From assembly GCA_009363875.1 (NCBI GenBank), contig CM018696.1, positions 14,403,975 to 14,467,974 on the forward strand: DNA of 64,000 nucleotides, in the 5' to 3' direction. Source of the DNA: Mikania micrantha (taxonomy: Eukaryota; Streptophyta; Magnoliopsida; Asterales; Asteraceae). The translations under genes were made by a program, and so were the position numbers. Positions 1-10,815 of this stretch are shown here, one piece after another (position 1 is the first letter of the stretch; each line of letters opens with the position of its first letter). The notes below the pieces were generated by a model. That model was given only the letters and a program-made list of their open reading frames with translations. It did not search any database and was not told the DNA's origin.

Positions 1-103
1 CATCTTGGCATCTTTGTAGTTTTTATCATTGACCTTGTGGTTCCAAGGACTATTATATTCCTCCTTTCCACCACATCGTTCTATTCTGGTGTATAAGGGG
101 CTG

Positions 104-355
104 CTAGGAACCATTAGATTCCATGCTCGCTGCATAATTGTTCAAATCTTGTGGAAGTAAACTCTCCTTTATGATCTTCACATTGTAACGTGTTTCTTTT
201 CTAGTGGATCTTTTAAATTTTTTGACGGCATCGTATGCTTCATCCTTGAATTTTATTATGTGAACCCACATATATCCGCTAAAGTCATCCACAAAAAGCA
301 AGATATGCTTGTTAAATGATGGAGACATGTAGTACTTGGTGTAATTGGCCCGCAC
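104..355 (-). pseudogene. Copia integrase core fragment
   Basis: The 83-residue frame contains LLFVDDFSGYMWVHIIKFKDEA, split here as LLFVDDFSGYMW followed by VHIIKFKDEA, which is the start of the copia integrase catalytic core around its second acidic residue. It is out of frame with the gag-pre-integrase piece to its right, and the core continues left without a long frame. The domain assignment is strong; the piece cannot encode an active integrase. Confidence 0.75.
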
Positions 356-414
356 AGATCGTCATGTATCAACTCCAGTGGTTTTTATGCAATATATGAG
401 TCTTTGGAAGGAAA

Positions 415-687
415 TCATGATCTTCTTTGCTTTCCCACCAAACATGCATCACACAACTGTGATTGGTGATCAATAAAAGGGATTCCTTTTGCCATTTTTC
501 CTCTGGATAGCCTGTTAAGGGCATAAAAGTTTAAATGACCAAGACGAGCATGCCAAAGGCATGCTTTCTCGTTTACTTTAGCAAGAAAATAGATCGGTAG
601 TGTAGTTTGGAGGTTTACCTTGTAAAGTCGATTATCTATTCTTTTTACCTTCATTAGTGCAGCTCCTGATTTTTCGTAGAGAGACAA
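415..687 (-). pseudogene. Copia gag-pre-integrase / zinc-binding fragment
   Basis: This minus-strand frame contains LWHARLGHLNFYALNRL and a later CDACLVGKQRRS. That is the HHCC zinc-binding, gag-pre-integrase pattern (H-x-R-L-G-H, then C-x2-C) found between protease and integrase in copia polyproteins. It sits 60 bp upstream, in reading direction, of the integrase core fragment at 104-355, in a different frame. It is a remnant of the same element. Confidence 0.8.
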
Positions 688-1628
688 TGATCCAACTTTT
701 ATGATTATTTTGCATCATCCTTCATCAAACTGACCGAGACTTAAAATATTATTGAGTAAATCTGGAATGTAATAACATTTTTTATATGTTTTGTATCTTC
801 ATTCTTGCATTGCAAACTGATTGAAACGTTGCCTTTGATGTCTACTGTAAAACCATCTCCAAATCTAACTCCACCTTTAGTTTATTCAACTCACTAAAGA
901 ATTCCTGATTTCCAGTCTTGTGATTACTTGCACCATATCATGTATTAGCTTCACGCCTTCACTCTTGTCTTTCACATAAGCATCTGGGGATACTTTTTCT
1001 TCATTTGTTAGCACCATTTCCTTTGTCATCATCAGAAGTGTTTGATCACAATCCTCTTTTGCAAAATTAGCTTCAACTTCATTTCCTTTAGGGGCTCAAC
1101 AATTTGTTGCAAAATGGCCAAATCTAATCACAATAACATCTTTTTTCTAGTCTATTTTTTTTGATTTCCCTGGTCACGATAGTTCGTTGAAGTAAATATC
1201 CCTCCTTGTCCACGTTTATTGATTGTACCAGAGCCTCGACCATGAACACGGTAGGCCAATGAATTTGAGCCACGGACCCTTCCATTATGTTTTATTTTGT
1301 CTTGCCATTATGTTCTTGTGAAAAGAGTTGATCAAAACTGGTTTTGTTTTGACCACATGGTTTAATTCGTTGTTCAAATGCCTTGAGAGACCCTACGACT
1401 TCTTTCAATAATGGCATGGTCTCCAAATCCGAATATTGCTCAATCGAGACAACAATCAGCAGTAACTTGTTAGGGGATGAGTTTATAAGCTTCTTTATTT
1501 CTACTGTTTTTTCAATTGTTGAACCATGTATTTTAAACCTGAATACAATTGTGCCAATCTTGCTTTACAAATCATCAACACTTTTGTTTTCATTCATGTT
1601 CATCAGCTCAAATTCCCGATTCAGACTT

Positions 1629-1998
1629 TTATCCAGGCCTATTGTACCCGGTCGACTCCGAGGTTGAGTTTCTTATAAGAGTCCAGGCCTCTTTAAGCTC
1701 CTTATGCTTTGCCACTTGCAACAAAATTTTTTTAGTAAAATCTGGAAAATAAAGGCCCTTGCCTTTTTTCCGAATCTTCGCATCTACTTCAGTGTTATTT
1801 GATAGTTTTATGGCTTCCAAATACTTTGGAATACATAATCAACTCCATCTTGATTGTCCAAGATGCGTAGTTTGACGCAATAGTCTTAGGACATTGATAC
1901 GAGATTGAGCCACAATCTCTAACTATAACAGAATTGTTTTGGTTGATTCTACCACTATTACCACCATTATCATGGTTATCACCCATGGTTGTAAACAA
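1629..1998 (-). pseudogene. Copia gag N-terminal fragment
   Basis: Two overlapping frames (1795-1998 and 1629-1820) together resemble a copia gag start: a short Asn/Gly-rich leader, then NYASWTIKMELIMYSK, followed after a frameshift by the helical gag segment KELKEAWTLIRNS. The start codon at 1998 lies about 100 bp inside the primer-binding site, the normal distance for a copia gag. The frameshift near 1810 and later stops make it non-coding. Confidence 0.6.
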
Positions 1999-2100
1999 TC
2001 GGTGTTTTTCTTGAGCTGGTTGTTGACAAAGTGGTCAACATCTTTGACCTTATTTGGTTGTGTCTTATCTAGTCCTTGAGCAAGGGAATCTTATACCAAA

Positions 2101-2412
2101 TGTTAGAAGAACATATTAATCAAAGGAACAAAAACAGTGCAGTCAGCGCCAATTAGTTGAAAGGAAAACTAAAGATGATTAGTACATTATGCTCTCTATT
2201 CTAGTCTGTATTTATAAGAGAAAATTTTAAAGGAAAAAAAAAAAGAAATGTCTTAATTGATATTGATCTTTGACTTCAATCTACTTAATCTTCTGCCTTG
2301 ATTGCCTCCAACATATAGTCACTAGAATTAACTAATAAAAGATACTAGAAGATACTAGATTCTCCATGCTTCGAGTCACGCTAGCGTCTCTACAAGTTAG
2401 ACACCCACAACA
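2101..2412 (-). repeat. Copia LTR (5' LTR of the minus-strand element)
   Basis: On the plus strand the segment starts TGTTAGAAG and ends ACCCACAACA, giving the inverted TG...CA ends of a copia LTR. Minus-strand orientation is set by the adjacent primer-binding site. A TATA-like CTTATAAATACAG lies on the minus strand around 2206-2217, within the LTR as expected for the U3 promoter. Length is about 312 bp. The partner LTR is outside the window, so the outer boundary at 2412 is inferred from the terminal dinucleotide only. Confidence 0.65.
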
Positions 2413-3317
2413 TCCCCTCATGTAGTCATGTTTACATAGGCCCACATAGTATTGCATCAAGACACAACACACTTTTATGGCGACACACCATACCATTCAC
2501 ATCTTTCAACGCTTTTACTCTGCTCATACATACCTTGCCTTATGCCATAGAATTTAGAAGATCTTTTAAAGGAGAAATATGTAGCATCTAAGAGTATCAT
2601 CCCTTTTAAATGCTAAATAAATTTTGGTAAAACCGTACCAAACATATAATCTAAAAGTGGATAACACATAAATTTCACTCTTTCTCATTGCTTATGGAAA
2701 ACTATATTTGCAATTTGTCTGCATCATAAAGGTAGCAAGGAATCTTGTTTCAACAAACAACCTTTTCATGACTTTTACATCTTAAACATCATATTGCCTT
2801 CTCAAATGTTCTTTATTCTCCCCCTTTACCCTTTATGATATTCCAAAGTAAAACACAAAAGGTTGCCAAATATTCACTTAAGATACATTACTAAGTTTTT
2901 AATGATGTCACTAAAAGACATCACCTAGTCAGGAAGTTCACAAGTGTTCTTTTATACATGGACATTTGATCCATAAGCCAACAAATGATTAGGAAAATCA
3001 TAGTTTCACAGTTTAGAGTAATAAAAAGAATTATGCATTCATGCTATCTAAATCCAAGATAATAAGCCTCCAATCCTTGAGCCTTTTGACACAAGATCAT
3101 GACTATAGGCAAAAAGATTTGGCATTCTTTGCAAAAATAAGTTTTTGCCCTTATATAGTTTAAAACTTATGATTGATTTCATGTACATGCATGATATATT
3201 GATAAATTGATCATTTTAATTGCCTAATACATTTTGGTTTATTAAAAAATGATAAATATAATAATCTATGATTTCAGCACACAAATAACACAGTATTGAA
3301 AGAAGCAATACACTCAC
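2413..3317. other. Intergenic/intronic DNA without recognisable gene
   Basis: No receptor-kinase exon following exon 10 of the pseudogene is visible here, although in the intact paralogue the next exon lies only about 80 bp further on. A C-rich tract near 2815-2830 (CTCCCCCTTTACCC) would read as a purine-rich polypurine-like tract on the minus strand, hinting at an old retroelement end, but no LTR could be paired with it. Confidence 0.4.
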
Positions 3318-5744
3318 AGGTTCACAAAAGACGTATTTTTAATGGATGGACAAGGCATGTCTGGTCCTCCCAAGTCACTGATTCTCCTGCACCTCATGAC
3401 TACGTAAACACATATACTTGATGGAAATGGCAAGCACATAAGATAACTGATAAAATGAGAAATTACTAACAAGTCTTTTAAAGTTGTTAGGAGAGTAATG
3501 CCCGAAGGTATTGGCCCTTCCAATCCACTCGCCTGAATCCTTCTGTTATTCAAAAACATTATATAAATCTAATTCTTATAGCTAACAAATGAATATAGAA
3601 AGAGTTAGAAAATATCTCACAAGCTCGTGAGATTTGTCCAGTTTACAATGAAATCTGGGATCTTCCCAGAGAAATTGTTACTACCAATCCGACTGTTTGA
3701 TAAACAAAAATATATATGTCGATTACATCTGGCCAAAAAATGATCAACGAATAACTGGATCAATCAAGGAAGTGTAACTCACAACTCCTTCATACTGGTC
3801 AGACTTGCAAATGATGCAGGCAATTCTCCAGTAAAAAAGTTGGAATTCAGAAATCTGCAATAGAAAATGAAACAGTTGTATATAGTCATCACATAATGAG
3901 AGTAGAAACCATCCACTACAATAACACCATGTCTTACAATCTCTCAATGCTTCTAAGATTCCCGAGTTCATGAGGAATTTCTCCAGACATCATATTGTCC
4001 TCTACCGTTCTAATTTATAATAGAATTGCAGTCACAAACAACAAAAAACAACAACAACAACAATAATAATAATAATAGTAAAAGAAAAGGAAAAAAAGCT
4101 AAAATGACGGTAAATTTGATGAGAACTGATGAAAATAAATTTACAAAGTTTTCAATGTATTGATATTTCCGAGTTCCTTTGGGATCGATCCGTTTAAACG
4201 ATTCGCGAGAAGAGAACTGCAAATAAGCATTTTCAATGTAGCACAAAATACTTTTAAGATCCAAATTTTATATATGCTAAATATTATACGTATAGCGGAA
4301 GTACATGTTTACAATCTGCTCCATGGAACCCCATTCTGGAGGGATGGTGCCACTCAGATGGTTGCGAACTAAATCTCTGCAAAATCAAAATGCACCGATC
4401 AGACATTAATGATTGAACACAAGCAAACAACGGAATTCAATTAAACAGATACAAAATAATGAAGTGATCGTACAAATTTTGGAGGTAACGAAGATTGGCC
4501 ATTTCCGGTGGGAGAATGCCTGGTAGGCTTTGTCCTTTGAGGCTTCTGCATCACATATCAACCAAAGGATCATTCATAAACCCTAACTGTTGTCACCAAG
4601 AAACTTTTTGGATCGTTAAGTTTGTTGATTCTATTTCCTAATCTTCGAAAACCCTAATTTTTTGTAACCGACGTCTGCGAATACTTGGAATAGTAATCGA
4701 GGAAGGCTTTATTGACCGTTGATTTTAAATTGGGGCCAGCGTCAAAAACCCGAAATTAAGTCAAGTCAATCGAACCGCAAAACAAACAAATATAATAAGC
4801 AAAGGAGACCAAAGGGGGTCTTGAGAGGTTTGCGTTTGAATCCGGTCGAAACATATTTGCTAAGGTAAGGTCAATCAGAGGGTTCATTCTAGGGTGAGCT
4901 CGGGCGTATGCCCAGAACGTCAAATTCAGGGAACGGTTGAAATCTCATATTGAATGTCATCGTACAAACCATTCAAAAAAATTATAAGCAAAAGAGTCAA
5001 AATAAATAAATAATAGATAAATAAAATAAACACAAAAGTCAATTCTTAGGTTTATCTTTTAAACATTTTGACACTGACCAATTTTCAAAGGTAGTTCCTT
5101 TCACTCGAGAATCATAACCACATTATCAAACCTGGATGGTTGCGGTGGAGTTACCACAAAACCGAAAGGACCCTAGACTCATCTGGTCTTGAGTTATAAG
5201 AGATCTAGCTCAATTTTTTAGTGACCCAAAGCGTATAACAAAAATGAGGTCCTTAACCTAGATAATATAAAAACCATCATTCTTTATCCGAGCTTGAGAC
5301 ATGTGGGACTGATTGACATCTTTACGATTTCTAGTTGGCATCTTCGCTAAATTTACTTAGTTACTAAATGTCTAAATAATAACAAAACCAATTAAGCAAA
5401 CGGTTAACGCAACACCTCCGGCTGGCTAAATAAAATAACAATTTAACAAAATAACAATTAAGCAAATAATTCACATATTACTATATCAATGCACTCTGAT
5501 GAGGTTCAACTAGAAATTTTCATAAATGATAGTCAATATTAGATAAGATACAAGTAGCAATTCAGTTACTGAATAACAATTAACAAAATAAGCAAGACAT
5601 TAAGACAAGCAACGCAACATCTGCAGCCGGATGAGGCGAACTCATGGCAAGCCAGCGACCCCTGAATGGGAGGACCACTCGAGGACCGCGACTCAAGCCA
5701 CATTTTTTTATTTTTCAAACAATATCATTGAAGTCTTTTCCAAG

Positions 5745-5942
5745 CAGTGGCGGAGCTTCAAAAAAAGCTCGGAGGGGGCCGAAGGTTTTTTAGGAAGAAA
5801 AACGGAGGGGGCCGAAGGATTTTTAGGAAGAAAACGAGAGAAACCGAAGGCTTTTTCGACGAAATACTACTAAATCAACTCTTCTGGCCGGAAAAACAGG
5901 GGGGCCGAGGCCCCCTCGGGCCCTCAATAAGCACCGCCCCTG
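5745..5942. mobile_element. hAT-type MITE with perfect 8-bp TSD
   Basis: The 198-bp element starts CAGTGGCGGAGCTT and ends AAGCACCGCCCCTG, which are imperfect terminal inverted repeats (CAGTGGCGGAGCTT against CAGGGGCGGTGCTT). It is flanked on both sides by TTTCCAAG (5737-5744 and 5943-5950). The 8-bp duplication is the hAT signature. The interior has short repeats of GGGGGCCGAAGG. It lies in intron 2 of the receptor pseudogene. Relatives occur at 38036-38261 and 39412-39603. Confidence 0.9.
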
Positions 5943-5984
5943 TTTCCAAGAATAATAATCTTCATAATACTTTGTGTAAGCCTG

Positions 5985-6612
5985 GGAAAATAGGCGGATT
6001 GGGACGGGTTAGAACGTGTTTGGGTTATGATGTGTCTTAAGCAAAATCAATTTGGGTCTAAATGAGTCGTTTTTAAAAAACATAAATTTCGTTCACGTTA
6101 AAATGTGTTTTAACTATACAAATAGTTTATTTACATAATATTTAGTAATTTTATCATCAAATATTATTGTTGCTAACTCTTACCCGTTTGAAATTATTCT
6201 ATTTTCATAGCTTTTAGACTATATGTAGTGGTCATCCTACTGAAATCTTTCCCCACTGAAATTTCTGTCACGTTATCACCCCATTGAAAACCTCAAAACC
6301 CCATGATGATCATCCCACTAAAAAACCTTCCACGTTGTGTACATCATCACCACTATATAATCAAACGCACCAATCACGATCGAGGGGGGGAGTGGGGAGC
6401 GGGGGCCGCTGGATGCGAGGAAGGGTGGCAGCCCGCTGGGGGCGCGTGGTACCCACTACACCCGGTCTTAGGTTACCTATCTTGACCCGTATTCAATTAA
6501 AGTGCTACACATGTCAATCCATTTATGCTACACATCTCATCCCAAAATATAATTATTATTTACCCAAACCAACTCATTAATCTTACTTTGGTTCAACATT
6601 GCCGGTGTGTGA
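5985..6612. repeat. Dispersed GGGTT/AACCC-type repeat, copy A
   Basis: This segment shares its layout and long stretches of sequence with 11930-12245 and 32047-32444: a G-rich left end, then AAAAAACAT..AATTTCGTTCA, an AT-rich middle, TCTTGACCCGTATT, and a C-rich right end (TTACCCAAACCAACTCAT). The best-bounded copy (32047) has an 8-bp TSD, suggesting a hAT-type MITE family. Copy A is itself interrupted at 6217-6467 by a Harbinger-type MITE. Confidence 0.6.
6217..6467. mobile_element. PIF/Harbinger-type MITE nested in repeat copy A
   Basis: The 251-bp insert is flanked by TTA on both sides (6214-6216 and 6468-6470). Its ends are inverted: GACTATATGTAGTGG at the left and, on the complement of the right end, GACCGGGTGTAGTGG. 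Removing it re-joins sequence that is continuous in copies B and C. The TTA target and TIR style fit PIF/Harbinger (Tourist-like). Its GC-rich right part (GTGGTACCCACTAC) resembles the right end of the Harbinger element at 17820-19173. Confidence 0.75.
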
Positions 6613-6888
6613 CAGTGTGAGCTTGAGCAACACTACCCAAGTGTAAATTTGATAAAAAAAAAAAAAAAAAACTGGTAAATTTCGAAGAAAATCCTCAATA
6701 TTAAACTTGTTTTTTTATGTGCCTTTTTAGATCCACTAAGAAGCAACTTTTCGTATCAATATTTTAGTTGATTTAAAACTAAGTAGTTGTGAATATGGAA
6801 TCTTTAGGAGGTTCTTGGTTAAGATTAATATAAATAAATTATCACTTAAAACTTTTTCTACTTAAAGATGTGTCTACGAATAATAAGA

Positions 6889-7062
6889 CTGTCCATGTGA
6901 TGGTGGCCTAGTGGTAAGAGGATGATAATCTGTAATGGAGGTCTAGGGTTCAAAGCCCGGCACCACCGAATTTTCCTGGGTCACGTGATTTGCCTCTCTC
7001 ATGTTGGCCGTGAGACCGGTTGATGAGAGGCGCATAATGGTGGCGTTCACCATTTTTTTACT
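6889..7062 (+). mobile_element. tRNA-derived SINE with T-rich tail
   Basis: A tRNA-like head carries an A-box-like GTGGCCTAGTGGTAAGAG and a B-box-like GGTTCAAAGCC near 6903-6960. The body ends in a short T run. A 10-bp direct repeat AATAATAAGA flanks it (6879-6888 and 7063-7072), which supports target-primed insertion. It is not a functional tRNA: no cloverleaf beyond the internal promoter boxes. It sits in intron 2 of the receptor pseudogene. T-tailed SINEs are known in plants (Au-like). Confidence 0.75.
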
Positions 7063-7124
7063 AATAATAAGATTGAAGATAAAACATAATAGATTAATAA
7101 TTATTTCAACCGTTCTAATTATTT

Positions 7125-7265
7125 AACGCTTCACGTCAGGCTCGAACCTAAGAACACCCAGGATAAAACACGAAGGAAAACCTCCTACCCTATCGTAGAT
7201 AGGATTCGAACTCAAGACCTTTCACATTAACAGTGATACCAACAAGGTGTCACTGATCTATAACC
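7125..7265 (-). mobile_element. SINE-like fragment (tRNA-like promoter boxes)
   Basis: On the minus strand it reads ACACCTTGTTGGTATCACTG and later GGTCTTGAGTTCGAATCC, arranged as pol III A and B boxes. It continues through GGGTAGGAGGTTTTCC. No clear target duplication was found, so it may be an old or truncated SINE. It lies about 55 bp from the broken exon 2 of the receptor pseudogene. Confidence 0.5.
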
Positions 7266-7321
7266 TGTTGTGAGTAATATTCAATTGAAGAATACGAGCT
7301 AGTGAAGGAAGACGAAATTAC

Positions 7322-7636
7322 ATGCTAGTGACGTGACATATCAAGTCAGTGCTGCATATACAGTATTGTCGTGTTCTATTGTAGTAGTTGTCCAATCAAC
7401 ACATGGATCTTGTTCAAAATCCCAATTTTTGCCCAGCTTTCTTCCAATCTCCCTCAGCTTCATCCACTCAAAATATATATACGCAATAAAAATTAATTAT
7501 AAGTATCGAACACGAAAAACACGAAAGAGAATCTCGAGCGCGTATCCTATATACCTTCGTCGGAGGGAAGGCAAGTCGTATCGATCGATGCAAACGCAGA
7601 AGATAGCAACGTAACACATAGAAGTAAGAACAACAT
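7322..7636 (-). pseudogene. Exons 1-2 of the RLK pseudogene (signal peptide and broken N-terminal domain)
   Basis: Exon 1 (7636-7555) starts with ATG and reads a hydrophobic leader ending ASIDTTCLPSDE, then a GTATAT donor. Exon 2 should start at about 7466 and encodes LREIGRKLGKNWDFEQDPC, the conserved N-terminal helix and first cysteine of this receptor family. An extra base before LREIG puts the exon out of frame with exon 1. The later segment that should carry the CNC motif is deleted by 10 bp. Net length change against the paralogue is minus 12 bp, so exon 3 would be back in phase, but the intervening TGA is fatal. Confidence 0.8.
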
Positions 7637-7963
7637 GTTGGTAGATAGATCTATAAATGTTTTCATGATTGATCATATGTGATACATGAACTTGTATAAT
7701 TATAAATATCCAAGTATTGGAAAATAATCAGTGGCAGTTGGGAAATAAATGCTGGCTGCGAAGACCAAGACTTGCTGTTCACTCATTTAAATTATATGAA
7801 GTTTCAAATAATTTGATTTTGTCCCTTTTAATAATATAATACTAAGCGTCACATCTTGATAACAAAGAATTAGATGTACCAGTGTACCACGTTCACATGA
7901 TAATTTTTTATTTAATTTTTATAATTGGAACCACTAGCGTGGTAAACACCCGGATTCTCATGA

Positions 7964-10810
7964 TGTAACATTTACGAAATTTGTAACAACCATTTATATT
8001 TAATAAAGCAATTTTGACGTCATTGGGAATTTTATTATCATTATTGGTTGTATTTATGTATGATAAATTAATTCAAACAAAAACAAGATAATTAATTTTA
8101 TAATAGATATTATAAGATTTAGAAATTTTTACAATTAAATAAAATAAACAAATAAGTTTTTATAAACTTTCAAAAATCTTTATGAAAAATTCATACAAAT
8201 ATATCTTAGTTACAAATTTTTATAAACTTTAATCATAATTAAATAAATAATATAAATAAGGATGTTTTAAAATTTTATAATTTTAAAATAACATTAAAAT
8301 AATGTTTTTATGAAAATATAATCAATTCATATTGATTATGGATTTTAAATAAAAGTTTAAACCATTTAAAACAATGATTTGTAAAAGTTTTGGGGTAAAA
8401 GTGTCAAATTCGAAAGTTTTATTTAAATAGAAAATGGGAGGGACCAAAGTTGACAAAACCCCAAAGATCTCACCTTCCTCACCCATATACCCAGCCGGAT
8501 CATCCGTGGGTAAAAATCGACCCATTCGCGACCCATCTTTCAAATCCACGCGTTTACAGCTCGATTACAACGAATCAACACCAAATTAGGCAACGATTTT
8601 ATACGCGTAATCATCCCCAATCAGTTTAATGGCTATTAACAGCCATTAAAAACGCAAATCTCGTTTCCAAATACATACACGTACGACCGAAATTCAAATC
8701 CTAACCGAATGTGTATAAAAACTCAATCTATTCGACCCTAACAACCCTTTTAGACCTGCGAAGCCGTCTGTGACCTCAAACTACACGCACAAGCTCTCGA
8801 AGTTGTGATTCAAGACCATTCAACCTCCGGTTCGGTCGTTCCACTGTTCTACCTTCGAAAACTATTGGATTGCAAACACCAGTAAGTGATTTTTAGCTTG
8901 TTTGATTCTTATTTCATCCCCAAATGAAAGCCCCGTGATTTTTCTAACAAACCGAGCCTTGATCGATCGGATTCGAAGGAAAAAGGAATTAGGGCTCAAA
9001 TGGTTAAGGTTCTGATTTGGGGATCCCAAATCCGGTTATGTTAAAACAATTAAAAACCAATCTCTCTCGCAGACCAAGGTCTAGACCAACAGGTTAATAC
9101 ATGTGTGTGTGTGCGTGATGGTCGCGGGTTCAAACCCTTCTAACCGGGTTAAAACCGGTTTTTGCCCATTTTTTTTTATTAAACTTCATTTTTAAAAATT
9201 TTAATTACACAGAAAATTTTTTTTAGAAATATTATATTAATCTGTAAAAAAAATGTTATATACTTAAATTTTAATTATAACTTTTATTATCAATTATTTA
9301 TTTACTTATTTATTTATTTTACTTATTTAAAATAAATTAATATGTAATTACTTATTTTAATTATTTACATAAATAAATAATTTTATAAACTTATAACTTC
9401 TTAGATCATTTATTTATTCATTTATTTATTCATTTATATATTTATTTATTTATTTATTTATATGTTCTTACTTAATCACTTACATATAATAGTAATGATA
9501 AAATAACTTAACAAAGTTTTATAAAGTTTCATAAATAAATAAATAAGTTTCATAGACTTATTTATTTAATTATTTAATTACAACTCGTTATCTCATTTAT
9601 TTAGTTAATTAATTATTTATTTATTTATCTACAACTATTTATCTCATTTATTCAGTTATTTATTTATCTATTTATTTACAACTCTTTATCTCATATATTT
9701 AGTTAATTAATTATTTATTTATTTATTAACAATTCTTTATTTCATTTATTTATTTATTTATTTATTCTTATTTATTTATAATAAATGTTATAAACATAAT
9801 ACTTAAATATGTTTATACAAATATGATCAAAATAAATTGTTTTAAATCAATATTTAAATTTTTAAATAAATACTTTAAGGTCAACATTTGTAATTTAGAT
9901 ATTTTATTATTTTCATTTAAATCATAATAAACCTAATTGTGTTTATTCAAAATAAATCGAACCCGTTGATCCTGTTAGAACTTAGATCCATAGAATGACA
10001 TAGTTTTGTTAAACATATGCATATTGAACTATTTAGGTGAACATTGAATTTGTGTTGGACATATTTGAACTATTTTTGACAAGACATTGCAAAGGCTAGC
10101 TCACACACTAAGGTGAGTCTTCATAGCCCCTCTTTTACTATTTTTGTTTTAGGGGTGAAACATGCAACTTATTTATTTCATTTACTTGTGAACTTATCTA
10201 ATGGCCTTATAGTTAGTGGACTTTAGCTAAGCATAGGCATTGATCACATTCATTTTAGTGACTATGATAGATCTATTGGACCGACCATCCCACCGTTGTT
10301 TGATTTACCCTTCGGGGGAGGCCCGCGGTGATAGTTTGCTATTTGAGCATTTTAGTAATGCTAATCATAGGTCAATCATCATTTGTTATCATTTGTTGAT
10401 CTGCTTTACTTGCTAGTTCATTTTGACTATGATCATTATGCTTAGAGTTCACATATATCATTATCTATATCATTTTCATTAAACCTTTTGGTTTGAGTGT
10501 CAAAACCTATGAAACTCACCAACTCTTTGAGTTGACACTTGATTTTAACATGTTTCAGGTGGAAATGGAAATTAGCATTCATTTGGACTTGGATCTAGTT
10601 TTATTTAATTTGAACTATGTATTGGGATTTGAATTTGAATTTTGAATGATGTAATAGTTAGGTTTGAATTTATTTGACTATGTATTCAATGCTTGAATTA
10701 ATATTGCATTGAATGTTTAGTTATGATTATTTACATCTTTATATCCTAAGCTATGGACAATCTACACTTCGTGTCACCCCGATGTTTACGCCATCGGTCG
10801 GGGTGTTACA
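7964..10810. mobile_element. Large solo LTR (gypsy-type), TSD CATGA
   Basis: The 2847-bp unit begins TGTAACATTTACG and ends GGGGTGTTACA, with TGTAACA/TGTTACA inverted ends. It is flanked by a perfect 5-bp duplication CATGA (7959-7963 and 10811-10815). No gag-pol frame lies inside, so it behaves as a solo LTR left by recombination. The end motif around 10770-10810 (ACCCCGATGTTTACGCCATCGGTCGGGGTG, here split as ACCCCGATGTTTACGCC and ATCGGTCGGGGTG) is hairpin-like. An ATTT-rich tract fills 9290-9790. It sits about 330 bp upstream of the start codon of the receptor pseudogene, in its promoter region. Confidence 0.85.
9285..9790. repeat. ATTT-rich simple repeat inside the solo LTR
   Basis: There are many runs of (ATTT)n and its variants, with short non-repeat interruptions such as CAACTCTTTATCTCAT that recur three or four times. 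This points to local duplication inside the LTR as well as simple expansion. Confidence 0.7.
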
Positions 10811-10815
10811 CATGA

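Larger units (their letters stand above)
1..2100 (-). mobile_element. Degenerate Ty1/copia internal region
   Basis: This minus-strand copia body runs off the left edge of the window. Reading from 2100 leftward, it holds a gag start, a broken zinc-knuckle region, a gag-pre-integrase domain and the start of an integrase core. The frames are split by stops and frameshifts, so no polyprotein is possible. A primer-binding site resembling the initiator-Met tRNA complement (TTTGGTATAAG on the minus strand, about 2089-2100) lies directly inside the LTR at 2101. Protease and reverse transcriptase are not seen here; the latter would lie beyond position 1. The order LTR, PBS, gag, integrase is the copia order. 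Confidence 0.8.
3318..7636 (-). pseudogene. LRR receptor-like kinase pseudogene (LRR-VIII-2 type), exons 1-10 only
   Basis: The exons, read on the minus strand, are 7636-7555, 7466-7322, 4545-4474, 4376-4305, 4216-4145, 4009-3938, 3854-3783, 3692-3621, 3542-3471 and 3386-3318. They match exon by exon, in size and phase, the copy at 23362-40156. Exon 1 encodes a signal peptide (MLFLLLCVTLLSSAFA). Exon 2 has a one-base insertion that leads to TGA within about 17 codons, and a 10-bp deletion that removes the Cys-x-Cys motif. LRR exons 3 to 10 remain open and are almost all 72 bp, one LRR each. Malectin, transmembrane and kinase exons are absent; a copia element lies immediately beyond. If it were transcribed from an internal start it could only give LRR repeats. 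I treat it as a truncated tandem duplicate. Confidence 0.85.

Noticed and set aside
4010..4264. Minus-strand frame with a run of leucines
   Set aside because: It reads through an LRR exon into an intronic CAA/AAT simple repeat; the exon ends at a GTAAAT donor.
6903..6965. Possible tRNA gene
   Set aside because: A and B boxes are present, but there is no cloverleaf. The segment continues into a SINE body flanked by AATAATAAGA.
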